Assembly: GCA_001803415.1 (NCBI GenBank)
Contig: MHDC01000014.1
Coordinates: forward strand, 1 to 40,659
DNA length: 40,659 bases
Origin: Microgenomates group bacterium RBG_16_45_19
GTDB taxonomy: Bacteria > Patescibacteriota > Microgenomatia > UBA1400 > RBG-16-45-19
Direction of reading: 5' to 3'
A model generated the notes under the pieces. The model was not told the origin of the DNA, ran no database searches, and saw only the letters and a program-made list of their open reading frames with translations. Made by a program: the position numbers and the translations under genes. Positions 22,492 to 30,949 of this stretch are shown here, in pieces. Every line of letters begins with the position of its first letter. Within the stretch, counting starts at the first letter, position 1.

Positions 22492-24025
22492 TAAGATAAC
22501 TAATTATTTTTTGCCTGGCAATACGCCGTCATTGTGTCGATGATCGCTGTCCTTATCTTAAAACGGCGCTGTCGTTAGGTAAAGACGAATATAACCCGTA
22601 AAATGGCTTGCTATTCAACCTGATATATTTTCATTTAGGCTTAAATAAGACTGATATTTACCCTTATTACCCCCCTTAAAAACCCCATCATTTATTTCGA
22701 TTTGCTTAAATTTAATAATTAGCAATTAATATAATTGATTGTCAGAATGTCTGGTATTTTTATATCATTCTTATCTATCGCTTGCCAGAGAGTCATCTAT
22801 CCTGGCATTCAATAGTCGCCAGTGCCTCTAGTTTTATAGTATATTACTATAAATCTATACCCCCTTTTAGTAACCTGTTGCGGCAAGCCTGCTTTACTCA
22901 GGTTTAAGCCTGTGACTCTCACTTCAATTCTTTACCCGAGTGGTTCAATTGCCAACTTTGTTTATATCAATCTTTAGCCTCTCGCGCTAGTTTGACTTAA
23001 GCTAAAATCAGCACTATTAATAGCATGCTGCTTGCCATTATCATTCAAATATAATATCTGCGATGACTGATTGTTTCTGATCTAACCAGAACTTAACCGA
23101 AAACATCCGCCTCGACTTTTCCCTCTGTTCTTGACTTATAACCATCTGGACCCAGGCATATTATTCGCTTCATCATTACTGACCCATCCTGCTCGCTTCG
23201 GCCGATCCTTTACCCTGGAGCACCTGAATTTCTCTCCATGCCTTGCTCCCGCTCCCGTCACCTTTATTACCTCTCCAGAGGTGGTCAAAGCACCAAAATT
23301 CACCTTCCTGGCCTTATATATAGTCAAAATCATGGCCTTTAATACCTTGATGGTATAAGCCATTTCTCTTTACCCCCTCACTCATCACTCCCCTAATGCA
23401 AGTGATAATCTTTCACTCGAGCTCGGATCTCAAAACGCATCCAAAATATAGATTGATTCATCATGTATATATTCAATAAACGCAAAACCTCACCGCTCAC
23501 TCCCAAACCCCCTTTTTGCCTTTACTCCGCTTAACCTCGCTTTTATGACCCCAGATACCTGAACTTGCCTAATCTTTAGCTATTCTCCCATGGTGACTGG
23601 GCAACTCTGGCGCTTCATCGTCTAACCTTGCCTCCCAGAGGCCATCTGGTTTAGGGTGACTTTTCATTTCCTCTGCTTCACCGCCGTCCCACCTCAAGGA
23701 GGGCTTGTCTAAGGCCTTTAAATCGGTCAGTTTCATGTCAATCTGACTCTTTGATCTGCTGATGTCTGACCCTACCGACAACCTCAACGAAGTCAATCAG
23801 GCTTAAGTTGACTTTTTGGCCGGTCTAATCACTTTTAACATACCCCCGTTAGTGCCCCTGTTCCTTCGATTTTCCTATCACCCCGTCACTATGATTGCCT
23901 CGACCTTAACCTTTCCCCCACTTTTTGACCAGCGTCAGCGTTTGTTTGTCTAATGACGTACAATTTATGCAAAAATATCTCTATGGTAAAGATTATATAT
24001 AGGTCCTGAAATACATGACGCACAA
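22492..24025. other. 1.5-kb spacer without a recognisable gene
   Basis: No CDS with supporting motifs, tRNA, rRNA or standard structural RNA could be recognised. Three 75-codon frames (23131 on +, 23136 and 23569 on -) have no homology I know and no start signals. The first 350 nt are AT-rich and include a perfect palindrome (22833-22853). The remainder is strongly C-rich on the + strand. A 13-nt near-direct repeat (ATGACGYACAATT at 23953 and 24015) lies at the right end. Confidence 0.5.
22833..22853. repeat. Perfect 9-bp inverted repeat in the 1.5-kb spacer
   Basis: The arms TTTATAGTA and TACTATAAA are separated by 3 nt. The short loop and symmetry suit a protein-binding site more than a terminator; no T-run follows. 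Confidence 0.6.
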
Positions 24026-24955
24026 TTAATCATTCTTTTGACTTTCAATCGTTAACTGCCGGCCGTCACTGCTGACCGTGATTTGCCCGTTTAAATCTGT
24101 CCGCCAAATTAGACTCCCGTGAGCTTTCAACCGATCCAAAACGGTTGCTTGCGGGTGACCGTAAGTATTTTTCTCCCCCACTTCCACAATCGCTATTTTC
24201 GGCTCGATCGCTGCCAGCAACTCCTCACTAGTGGATGTTTTCGAGCCATGATGAGCCACCTTGAGAATTTCGGCTTGACTCAGACCAACCTTAACCAGTT
24301 CTTTCTCCTCGTTAAGGCTAATATCTCCGGTCAGCAACGCCTCTATTTCCCTAAAAGCCACCCACAAGACCACCGACCGCTGGTTGACTTCATTGCGCCC
24401 CCCCGTTTGCTTAGCTCCTAGTACCGTTTGATCCATATAGGCTGGATTTTGATACCATTGAGCCAAAATGGCTTCATCTTTTTGCGGGGCTAAGACTGTC
24501 AGTTTGATTTCCCCCAAAGCCAACTCCATTCCCCGGTCGGCAATCAGTAGATCCGCGCGCGATTGCCGCACTCCCTCAAGAAACTGGTTAAAAATTTCCG
24601 TTTCTTTTCCCGCGTCCGATACCAGAACGGTCTCAATTTGATAGCGTTTGAGCACTGGTACTAAACCGGCGATATGATCCAATTCCGGATGCGTGGCCAC
24701 CACCAGTTCGATTCGCTTATCCCAAAACGGCATCGTTTGGCCTAAACAAGCCAGCAATTTATTGGCTGACGGCCCGCCATCAACTAGTACTTGATTGAAC
24801 CCTTGGGTGATCAAGGTTGCGTCACCTTGGCCGACATCGCAAGCAATTAACTTAAAATCATCGGTCGGCCACTCAAAAACTACCAAACTGACCGCCGCCA
24901 AAGCCAGACCTATCCCCCACCAGATTAATCGCTGCCCCGTCATGTGGTTAAGCAT
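24026..24955 (-). CDS. ComEC C-terminal-type metallo-beta-lactamase protein
   Basis: The protein has 309 residues. A single N-terminal membrane helix (about 9-28) anchors a metallo-beta-lactamase domain. DVGQGDATLI (40-49) is the ComEC-specific strand; metal ligands are in THPELDHIAG (H89, D93, H94), then LLTGDIS and KVAHHGS. In other bacteria this domain is the C-terminal part of ComEC and is thought to degrade the non-transforming strand at the channel. Here it is a separate gene placed 15 nt after the channel gene, so the two products should act together at the membrane. Confidence 0.9.
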   Translation of the reverse strand: MLNHMTGQRLIWWGIGLALAAVSLVVFEWPTDDFKLIACDVGQGDATLITQGFNQVLVDGGPSANKLLACLGQTMPFWDKRIELVVATHPELDHIAGLVPVLKRYQIETVLVSDAGKETEIFNQFLEGVRQSRADLLIADRGMELALGEIKLTVLAPQKDEAILAQWYQNPAYMDQTVLGAKQTGGRNEVNQRSVVLWVAFREIEALLTGDISLNEEKELVKVGLSQAEILKVAHHGSKTSTSEELLAAIEPKIAIVEVGEKNTYGHPQATVLDRLKAHGSLIWRTDLNGQITVSSDGRQLTIESQKND

Positions 24956-24970
24956 ATCACGCTTCGATTA

Positions 24971-26284
24971 TTAGTCCTTGGTTCTAGCACTGCCCTTCCA
25001 CCACCAACCAAACAGCAGCAACCAGTAACCACTCACCCAATACCAATTAAGATTGGGCAAGGTGACACTGGCCAACGGCCAAGCCGCCGTGGTCTCGACA
25101 GCTGTCACAAACCACCATAATAACGGGTAGCTCAAATAGGCTAAAGCTTGAGCCGCGGCTGGCCAGATAAAACTCAATAGCCCCACCCCTCCACCCAACA
25201 TCATTAGCGGCGGCACGGTCCACAATACCAAGAGGTTGGTTAATGGTGCCACCAGAGACAGACGCTGGAAGAAAAGGCCGATCAACGGCAAAGTCGCTAA
25301 GGTTGCCGCCCCGGTGGTCACCATATCCTTCTGGATCACTCGCCACCAAGGGGGAATCAGTTTACCTGACCACCGCTCGATCACTCGAGCCAGACTGGGT
25401 CCTCCACCCATGATCCCGGCGGTGGCCGCCAAAGACAACCAAAAAGCAATCGAGAAGACCAGCCACGGCCAGATTATCAACATCAATAATCCCGTTAAAG
25501 CTAAGCTATAACCGGGTAAATACAATCGACCCAGCTGCTGTGACCAGATCAACATCGCCCCCATGATCCCGGCTCTGATTACCGGTGGCGTGGCTCCCGC
25601 CAACACCACATAAATCACAATCCCCAGCAGCGCTAACCATAAAGCCTGACGCCGCTTGACTACCAACACTAAGCCGGCGACCAAAGCGCCGGCGACCACG
25701 CTGATGTTGTAGCCTGATGCGGCCACAATGTGGACTGTTCCCGTCGTGATTAGCGCGGCATACCAGTCTGGCGGAAATTGACTTTGTTTACCCAAAACAA
25801 TCCCAGACAAGAGACTGTTGTAGGGTTCAGCCAAATATGCCTGATACGCCTCTATCAACTGATTCCTGATATCCTCCAACCAGCGAATTAATCCCCACCA
25901 GTTACCTGGTTCCGTTAACTGGGTCACCGCCAACACCTCGACTACCTGAAGGTAAAACCGCCCAGTCTCCCCTTGTCGCCAAACAGCCTTAAAGCGCCAG
26001 CGATCGCCGGCGGCTAATTGAGCCACTCTTTGGCTTTGAGCGATTTTAGGATTGACTCTAGCCGTCCAGGCTTGAAAAGGTAGGCTCAGGTAAGTCTGGT
26101 AGCGGCTGGGCGACTCAAAGATAACTGACTCCGCCACCAAGTCACCCCCGATGACTCGGCTTTTGCCGATTTGCTGCCACCACTGGTAACTGCGCCAACC
26201 TAACAAACTTAAAAGGATCACAAGATAAACTAAGAGATCAACCTTCCCCACCATAAACTTAGTAAACACTGATTTTGCCTTCAT
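24971..26284 (-). CDS. comEC: ComEC competence channel (split, without MBL domain)
   Basis: This protein of about 437 residues contains an N-terminal helix, an OB-like soluble region (about 45-130) and then the competence transmembrane domain with roughly eight to nine helices. Signature segments are PYNSLLSGIVLGKQ, TGTVHIVAASGYNISVVAG (about 180-200) and GATPPVIRAGIM. It would form the pore for single-stranded DNA uptake. The ATG at 26284 lies inside the comEA 3' end; a TTG at 26293 or ATG at 26254 (after the comEA stop) are alternatives. The MBL domain is encoded by the next gene. Confidence 0.92.
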   Translation of the reverse strand: MKAKSVFTKFMVGKVDLLVYLVILLSLLGWRSYQWWQQIGKSRVIGGDLVAESVIFESPSRYQTYLSLPFQAWTARVNPKIAQSQRVAQLAAGDRWRFKAVWRQGETGRFYLQVVEVLAVTQLTEPGNWWGLIRWLEDIRNQLIEAYQAYLAEPYNSLLSGIVLGKQSQFPPDWYAALITTGTVHIVAASGYNISVVAGALVAGLVLVVKRRQALWLALLGIVIYVVLAGATPPVIRAGIMGAMLIWSQQLGRLYLPGYSLALTGLLMLIIWPWLVFSIAFWLSLAATAGIMGGGPSLARVIERWSGKLIPPWWRVIQKDMVTTGAATLATLPLIGLFFQRLSLVAPLTNLLVLWTVPPLMMLGGGVGLLSFIWPAAAQALAYLSYPLLWWFVTAVETTAAWPLASVTLPNLNWYWVSGYWLLLFGWWWKGSARTKD

Positions 26285-26858
26285 TCTTCTCAATCACATC
26301 CTGGGGCAGCTTAGCTTTACTGACCAACTCTTCCAGGGAAGCGTAGGGCCGGTTAGCCACAATCGCCTCAGCCCTAACTGCCCCGATACCCCACAAACTA
26401 TCCAACTGGCTCAAGCTGGCGCTATTCACATTAACCAAGCCGCCCCCGGTCCCTCCCGTCACTTCATCACTCTGCCCCAGGACTTGACTCGTCTCCTGGC
26501 CGGCCAGCGGTAAGTAAATCTTTTGACCGTCCTTGACCACTTCAGCCTGGTTTAAGACTCGACTGATCCAAGCCGTATCTGCCTCAGCCGTCAAACCGCC
26601 GGCTAAAGCCACAGCCTCAGCCACCCTAGCGCCCTCATTTAACTGATAGACTCCGGGTTTAACCACCGCCCCACCGACATCAACCACGATTTGCCTAACT
26701 TGGCCTTGCGGTAATTCCGCTTGATTGGAAACCACCACTTGATCTTTCTGCTTTTCCTGCAGCATTGTGGCAAGTCCTAGGACCATTAAAAATATTCCCG
26801 CCGCTCCCAAACCGACTACCAGCTTATTTCTCGCCATAAATGCCGCAATTGGTTCCAT
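26259..26858 (-). CDS. comEA: ComEA DNA-binding competence protein
   Basis: The protein has 199 residues. An N-terminal membrane helix (about 14-32) is followed by an SLBB domain (about 58-118: VDVGGAVVKPGVYQL, then V-DGQKIYLP). After a Gly-rich linker comes a helix-hairpin-helix pair (about 140-199: NVNSASLSQLDSLWGIG, then ASLEELVSKAKL). It binds incoming double-stranded DNA outside the membrane and hands it to ComEC. It overlaps comEC, so the competence genes form one minus-strand operon. Confidence 0.93.
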   Translation of the reverse strand: MEPIAAFMARNKLVVGLGAAGIFLMVLGLATMLQEKQKDQVVVSNQAELPQGQVRQIVVDVGGAVVKPGVYQLNEGARVAEAVALAGGLTAEADTAWISRVLNQAEVVKDGQKIYLPLAGQETSQVLGQSDEVTGGTGGGLVNVNSASLSQLDSLWGIGAVRAEAIVANRPYASLEELVSKAKLPQDVIEKNEGKISVY

Positions 26859-27055
26859 ACTATTAACCTACGAGACTCTGATGACCTTGGTCAATACAAA
26901 GCTTAGTTGGTTGCATCAGCCCAAAATAAATATAACCTCCACTTTAACCTTGAATCTGGCAGCTTCCCCTCAACGATTGCTACACTTTTCTTAACACTGG
27001 GATTAGTTCATTGCCAACTTCACTTCAGCTGCACCAATCTGATCTCTTTTGAACT

Positions 27056-29578
27056 CTAGTCAACCACGAAGTTAACCAAGCCTTGACGCTTAGGCGTTGG
27101 CTGGATTACCACCGTCCGCTGAATCGTTTTGCCTTCCAGCCACCTCCTCACCTTTACCTCCTCCTTGGCTCTGGCGGACAAGGATGACTCATCCCATTGG
27201 CTTTGGGGTGGCAAGGCTAGGGTCGCCCGCAGTTTACCATTGACTTGCACTACTACCACTAAGTCTTTAGCCTTGATAATTTGCTCATCAGCCTGGGGAA
27301 AACTTTGCCGATGCACTGATTCAACTCGGCCAGACCCAGCCAGCCGCTGATACCATTCCTCAGCCATAAACGGAGCCAGTGGTGCTAATAACTTGACTAC
27401 CCCTAGTTTCTCCGATCGTCCCATTTTTCCGGACGCCTTCCAGACATTGACCAATTCCATCAAAGCGGCGATGGCCGTATTAAACCGAAAATGAGCCAAG
27501 TCCTGATCTACTTTTATGATCGTTTCCATCAGTTTGCTGTTCAATGCCTCGTTGGTCTCCGTTTCCTCCGGCTCGGCTGCCAACAACTGCCACAACCTAT
27601 CTAAAAACCGCTTCATGCCCCGGATGCCGGTATCCTTAAAATCACCCCCCTGGTCATATGGCCCCAAGAACATCAAATACAAGCGCAAAGCATCCACTCC
27701 ATACCGACTCATATACTCGTCCGGGATAACCACGTTACCTCTCGACTTACTCATCTTGGCCCCCTCTTTGATGATCAAACCATGACCGTAAAGAAACGGA
27801 AACGGCTCCGGTTTGTCCTTAAACGGCAACAGCTCTTGATCACTCAAAAACTTCCACACGAATCTGGAGTAAAGTAAGTGCAACACCGCGTGTTCGGCAC
27901 CGCCGATATAGGCATCCACCGGCAACCATTTCTTCATTATTTCCAGGTTAAACGGCTGCTCTTGGCCGTGCCATTCCGGCGTTTGTAAATTTGGATATGC
28001 CAAAAAGTACCACGAACTATCCAAAAATGTATCACACACATCCGTTTCCCGCTTGGCTTTCCCCCCACACACCGGGCATTTGGTATACAACCACTCCTCC
28101 GGTGCGTTATCCAGTGGCCCCCTACCGTCTCCCTTTGGTTGCCAATCGACCAGATCTGGTAGTCTGATCGGCAATTCCACCTCAGGCACCGCCTGCCAAC
28201 CACACTTGGGACACTCTACCATTGGTATCGGCGCTCCCCAATACCTTTGTCTCGAGATCAACCAGTCCCTCAGGTGATAGTTGAACACCCGCTCTCCCCA
28301 ACCCTTGGCTTCATGATGAACCATCATCTTTTCAATCGCCTCATTTATCTCCAAACCATTGAGAAAGTCAGAGTTTATCATCTGCCCCTCTTTTTCTTGA
28401 ACCTGACTTTCCTTGGTGATAGCCGACTTATCGCCATCACTGCCCACCACCACCCGTATCACCGGCAACTTCTTTTCTTGAGCAAACTGAAAATCTCTTA
28501 GATCGTGACCCGGCACCCCCACCACTGCCCCGGTGCCTACCTGACCCAAGACAAAATCCGAGATATAGATGGGTATGCGGTAATCATTTAACCGGTTTAA
28601 AGCATAACAACCGGTAAATACCCCGGTCTTGGCTCGACCTTCGGTAATCCGTTCATTTTCGGTCTTAGCCATTGCCTGGACCACATACTTCTCGATCTCT
28701 TTTCTTTCTCTAGGACTAACCTTAGCAGCAATCTCGCCTACCAGCTGATGCTCCGGCCCTATCACCACGAAGGTGGCGCCAAAATTAGTATCCGGCCTGG
28801 TGGTAAAGCAGACCACCTCTAATTCCTGTCGTCCCTCATTGATCCTTGTTCCTTGCTCATTGACGATGGGGTAATGGATATTTATCCCCGCCTTCCGACC
28901 GATCCACTGCCGCTGGGCGGTTTTAATTTTCTTAGGCCATTTCAAGCCTTCAATCTCCTCCAAGAGTCTGTCGGCGTAAGCCGTAATCTTAAAAAACCAC
29001 TGGGGCAGTTCCTTAAAAGTGGTCTGACTTTTACAGCGTTCGCAGATGCCCCCAACCACTTGCTCATCGGCTAAGACTGTTTTACAGGAAGGACACCAAT
29101 TAACCCTAGCTGTTTTCCGATAAGCCAAACTCCGCTTGAACATTTGGATAAATAACCACTGGGTCCACTTGTAATACTCCGGGTGGTATGTTTCCAGCCG
29201 GTTATCCCAGGCAAAACCATTGCCGATATTGGACAATTGCTCATAAAACCGCGCCTCGCTCACCTTGGCTTGCTCTTTAGGGTGCTTGCCGATCTTAATC
29301 GCGTAATTCTCCGAATGGATGCCAAACCCATCCAAGCCGATGGGCTCAAAGACATTAAACCCTTTCATCCTCATATAGCGGCCGTAAATATCCGCCCCGG
29401 TAAAAGCGTAGACATTGCCCACATGCAATCCTTCCGCCGAAGGGTAGGGAAACATCATTAGGTTATAAAACGGCTTGGCAGCACTTTTTAGCGAGGGCTG
29501 GTAAATCTTCTCCTTCGCCCACCACTCCCGCCACTTCCTCTCAATCGGCGCATGATCATACTTCCCTATCTCAGCCAT
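27056..29578 (-). CDS. leuS: Leucyl-tRNA synthetase
   Basis: This class I enzyme of 840 residues charges tRNA-Leu. The HIGH-type motif is HVGN (52-55), followed by an unusual GLDGFGIHSEN (81-91) where most bacteria have GWDAFGLPAEN. Zinc-type Cys pairs lie in NWCPSC...CERC and in KCPVCGG. The CP1 editing domain contains TRPDTNFGATFVV, and the KMSKS motif is intact (about 608-612). The ATG at 29578 is supported by TATAAT 7 nt upstream; the frame is open for 25 more codons upstream but those are not family-like. The message appears leaderless. Confidence 0.96.
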   Translation of the reverse strand: MAEIGKYDHAPIERKWREWWAKEKIYQPSLKSAAKPFYNLMMFPYPSAEGLHVGNVYAFTGADIYGRYMRMKGFNVFEPIGLDGFGIHSENYAIKIGKHPKEQAKVSEARFYEQLSNIGNGFAWDNRLETYHPEYYKWTQWLFIQMFKRSLAYRKTARVNWCPSCKTVLADEQVVGGICERCKSQTTFKELPQWFFKITAYADRLLEEIEGLKWPKKIKTAQRQWIGRKAGINIHYPIVNEQGTRINEGRQELEVVCFTTRPDTNFGATFVVIGPEHQLVGEIAAKVSPRERKEIEKYVVQAMAKTENERITEGRAKTGVFTGCYALNRLNDYRIPIYISDFVLGQVGTGAVVGVPGHDLRDFQFAQEKKLPVIRVVVGSDGDKSAITKESQVQEKEGQMINSDFLNGLEINEAIEKMMVHHEAKGWGERVFNYHLRDWLISRQRYWGAPIPMVECPKCGWQAVPEVELPIRLPDLVDWQPKGDGRGPLDNAPEEWLYTKCPVCGGKAKRETDVCDTFLDSSWYFLAYPNLQTPEWHGQEQPFNLEIMKKWLPVDAYIGGAEHAVLHLLYSRFVWKFLSDQELLPFKDKPEPFPFLYGHGLIIKEGAKMSKSRGNVVIPDEYMSRYGVDALRLYLMFLGPYDQGGDFKDTGIRGMKRFLDRLWQLLAAEPEETETNEALNSKLMETIIKVDQDLAHFRFNTAIAALMELVNVWKASGKMGRSEKLGVVKLLAPLAPFMAEEWYQRLAGSGRVESVHRQSFPQADEQIIKAKDLVVVVQVNGKLRATLALPPQSQWDESSLSARAKEEVKVRRWLEGKTIQRTVVIQPTPKRQGLVNFVVD

Positions 29579-29585
29579 ACCTGAG

Positions 29586-29591
29586 ATTATA
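29586..29591 (-). promoter_or_regulatory. Consensus -10 box of leuS, leaderless start
   Basis: A perfect TATAAT on the minus strand ends 7 nt before the leuS ATG. The -35 region is weak. Confidence 0.5.
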
Positions 29592-29659
29592 ATATATACA
29601 CCACCAGAATTTAATCTGAGAAGTAATTCGTTCAGCGTTAATCCACCAACCACCTTCTC

Positions 29660-29839
29660 TTAAGCCCCAGCTCCCTTACCACGCTCAGCTTCACTAGCAG
29701 CCACATCGAGTTTTTTTTCAGCTAATTCTTCAGCTCTGCCAGGTGGTGCTATTCTATCAGCATGTTTTCCAGTTTCGGTAAATGCTTTATACTCTTCTTT
29801 CGTCATTGGTGCCTCATCAGATTCTTGTGGTTGTACCAT
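29660..29839 (-). CDS. 59-residue charged small protein
   Basis: Reading from the ATG at 29839 to a TAA gives 59 residues, rich in Glu, Lys and Ala, mostly helical in outlook (MTKEEYKAFTETGKHADRI, then RAEELAEKKLDVAASEAE). The ribosome binding site GGTGAGG overlaps the stop of the upstream gene, 6 nt away, so it is coupled. I recognise no family. Base composition is AT-richer than the neighbourhood. Confidence 0.6.
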   Translation of the reverse strand: MVQPQESDEAPMTKEEYKAFTETGKHADRIAPPGRAEELAEKKLDVAASEAERGKGAGA

Positions 29840-29845
29840 ACACCC

Positions 29846-30109
29846 TCACCCCCTACCTAAAGCAATATCACGCGCCCTTCTTTTTATCGCCTCCAGATCA
29901 ACTTGAGACGGTTGCGCCAAACATGCGTTAACCTTATTATTAACTTCCGTTATCACCTCAGGACGACCTTCTCTACCAGTTATTTGATCTCCCCATTTGT
30001 TAATCTCTTCCCAATTAATCGGATGGCGACCATTAAGTCCTTTGATATCAGGTCTAACCGGGGCGGCCACTTGGCTTGAATTAGGCTCTTGCTGAATTGG
30101 TAATTTCAC
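29846..30109 (-). CDS. 87-residue small hypothetical protein
   Basis: The frame starts at GTG 30109, 6 nt after a GATACT box (30116-30121), with no Shine-Dalgarno sequence. The first 30 residues are Pro/Gln/Ser-rich and probably disordered. The rest (NWEEINKWGDQITG, then PEVITEVNNKVNACL and EAIKRRARDIAL) looks helical. There is no family match. It shares a transcript with the 59-residue gene and lies just downstream of the deoxyribosyltransferase-like gene, all on the minus strand and all AT-richer than their neighbours. Confidence 0.6.
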   Translation of the reverse strand: MKLPIQQEPNSSQVAAPVRPDIKGLNGRHPINWEEINKWGDQITGREGRPEVITEVNNKVNACLAQPSQVDLEAIKRRARDIALGRG

Positions 30110-30235
30110 TTCTTAAGTATCACTAGATTCTGGCATAAACTCACCTCGTTCTACGCTTATACCCTTGCCTCCAACCCTATTATCCGGCTTCAACTTAAAG
30201 AATTTCAATTCATCACCATGGTGTCATCATAAACC

Positions 30236-30787
30236 TTAACTCTTTATGTCTTTATCTATCAAATCGCGTAAAAAAACCGCCTTTGGGACTCTCTTCGCCT
30301 GAGCTCTTTCTTCTAAGTGAGCCATTTGCGCCGCTGTCAAATAAAAAGTAAATCGAGTATCAGTCTTACCCCCGACGTAATTTAAAAATCTTCCGATAAT
30401 CTCAGATAACGAATCCATATTGTATCGTTCACATATGACCCGATCCTCATTACAGCTACTAATTAATGCCGGTGGATCACCGATCAGATGAAGTAGTAGG
30501 ACCATTTTATTACGATGGAGGGCTAATGATATTTCATATCCGACACTAATTGATGGAAAGCTACCTTCGACGACCACACAATCACACTCGGTAATCCACT
30601 TCTCTAGCTGTTTATGAAAAGCCAATCGTTCTTCACGCGTCTCTAAACGAATTTGCGATTCAGTTTGATTCAACACATGATCAGCTAAGACTTCACTACC
30701 CTGTTTTTCTAATTCTGAGACTATCGCTCGATAATGCGTCAAATACTGCTTCTTGCCCGCAATCGAGGCCGTAAAATAGACTCTCAT
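30236..30787 (-). CDS. Nucleoside deoxyribosyltransferase-like enzyme fused to a ribbon-helix-helix domain
   Basis: The protein has 183 residues. Residues 1-125 have the nucleoside 2-deoxyribosyltransferase/DRHyd Rossmann-like fold: MRVYFTASIAG, DCVVVEGSFPSISVGYEISLAL with E74 or E85 as catalytic candidate, then KMVLLLH. Residues about 139-183 (TRFTFYLTAAQMAHLEERA then PKAVFLRDLIDK) read as a ribbon-helix-helix DNA-binding domain. The family acts on the glycosidic bond of nucleosides or nucleotides, either salvage or hydrolysis. The fusion suggests DNA-bound, possibly self-regulated activity. ATG 30787 is supported by TACAAT 6 nt upstream; an upstream ATG at 30829 would add a charged stretch. 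Confidence 0.7.
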   Translation of the reverse strand: MRVYFTASIAGKKQYLTHYRAIVSELEKQGSEVLADHVLNQTESQIRLETREERLAFHKQLEKWITECDCVVVEGSFPSISVGYEISLALHRNKMVLLLHLIGDPPALISSCNEDRVICERYNMDSLSEIIGRFLNYVGGKTDTRFTFYLTAAQMAHLEERAQAKRVPKAVFLRDLIDKDIKS

Positions 30788-30949
30788 ATAGTTATTGTAC
30801 TCCTCCTCCCCATCCTCTTTCTTCATCATCCCTCCACATTCAGCCTTTAGACTGATGTCAGACTGGTTCGCTAGTGGACGCTCAAGACAATCTTCAACTC
30901 ATGAATTTTTAAGGTTGTCAGTCAGGAACATCCACTCCGGACCGGTTTT

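Noticed and set aside
22680-22860. Replication origin in the AT-rich part of the long spacer
   Set aside because: No DnaA boxes close to TTATCCACA, no dnaA/dnaN neighbours, and the C/G skew keeps its sign across the region.
23131-23796. Three roughly 75-codon frames on both strands of the long spacer
   Set aside because: Two overlap on opposite strands, none has a -10 box or ribosome binding site near its start, and none shows family motifs.
23953-24027. Attachment-site pair (ATGACGYACAATT repeated 62 nt apart)
   Set aside because: The copies enclose too little sequence for an integrated element, no integrase is nearby and neither lies in a tRNA; it is only mentioned as a local repeat.
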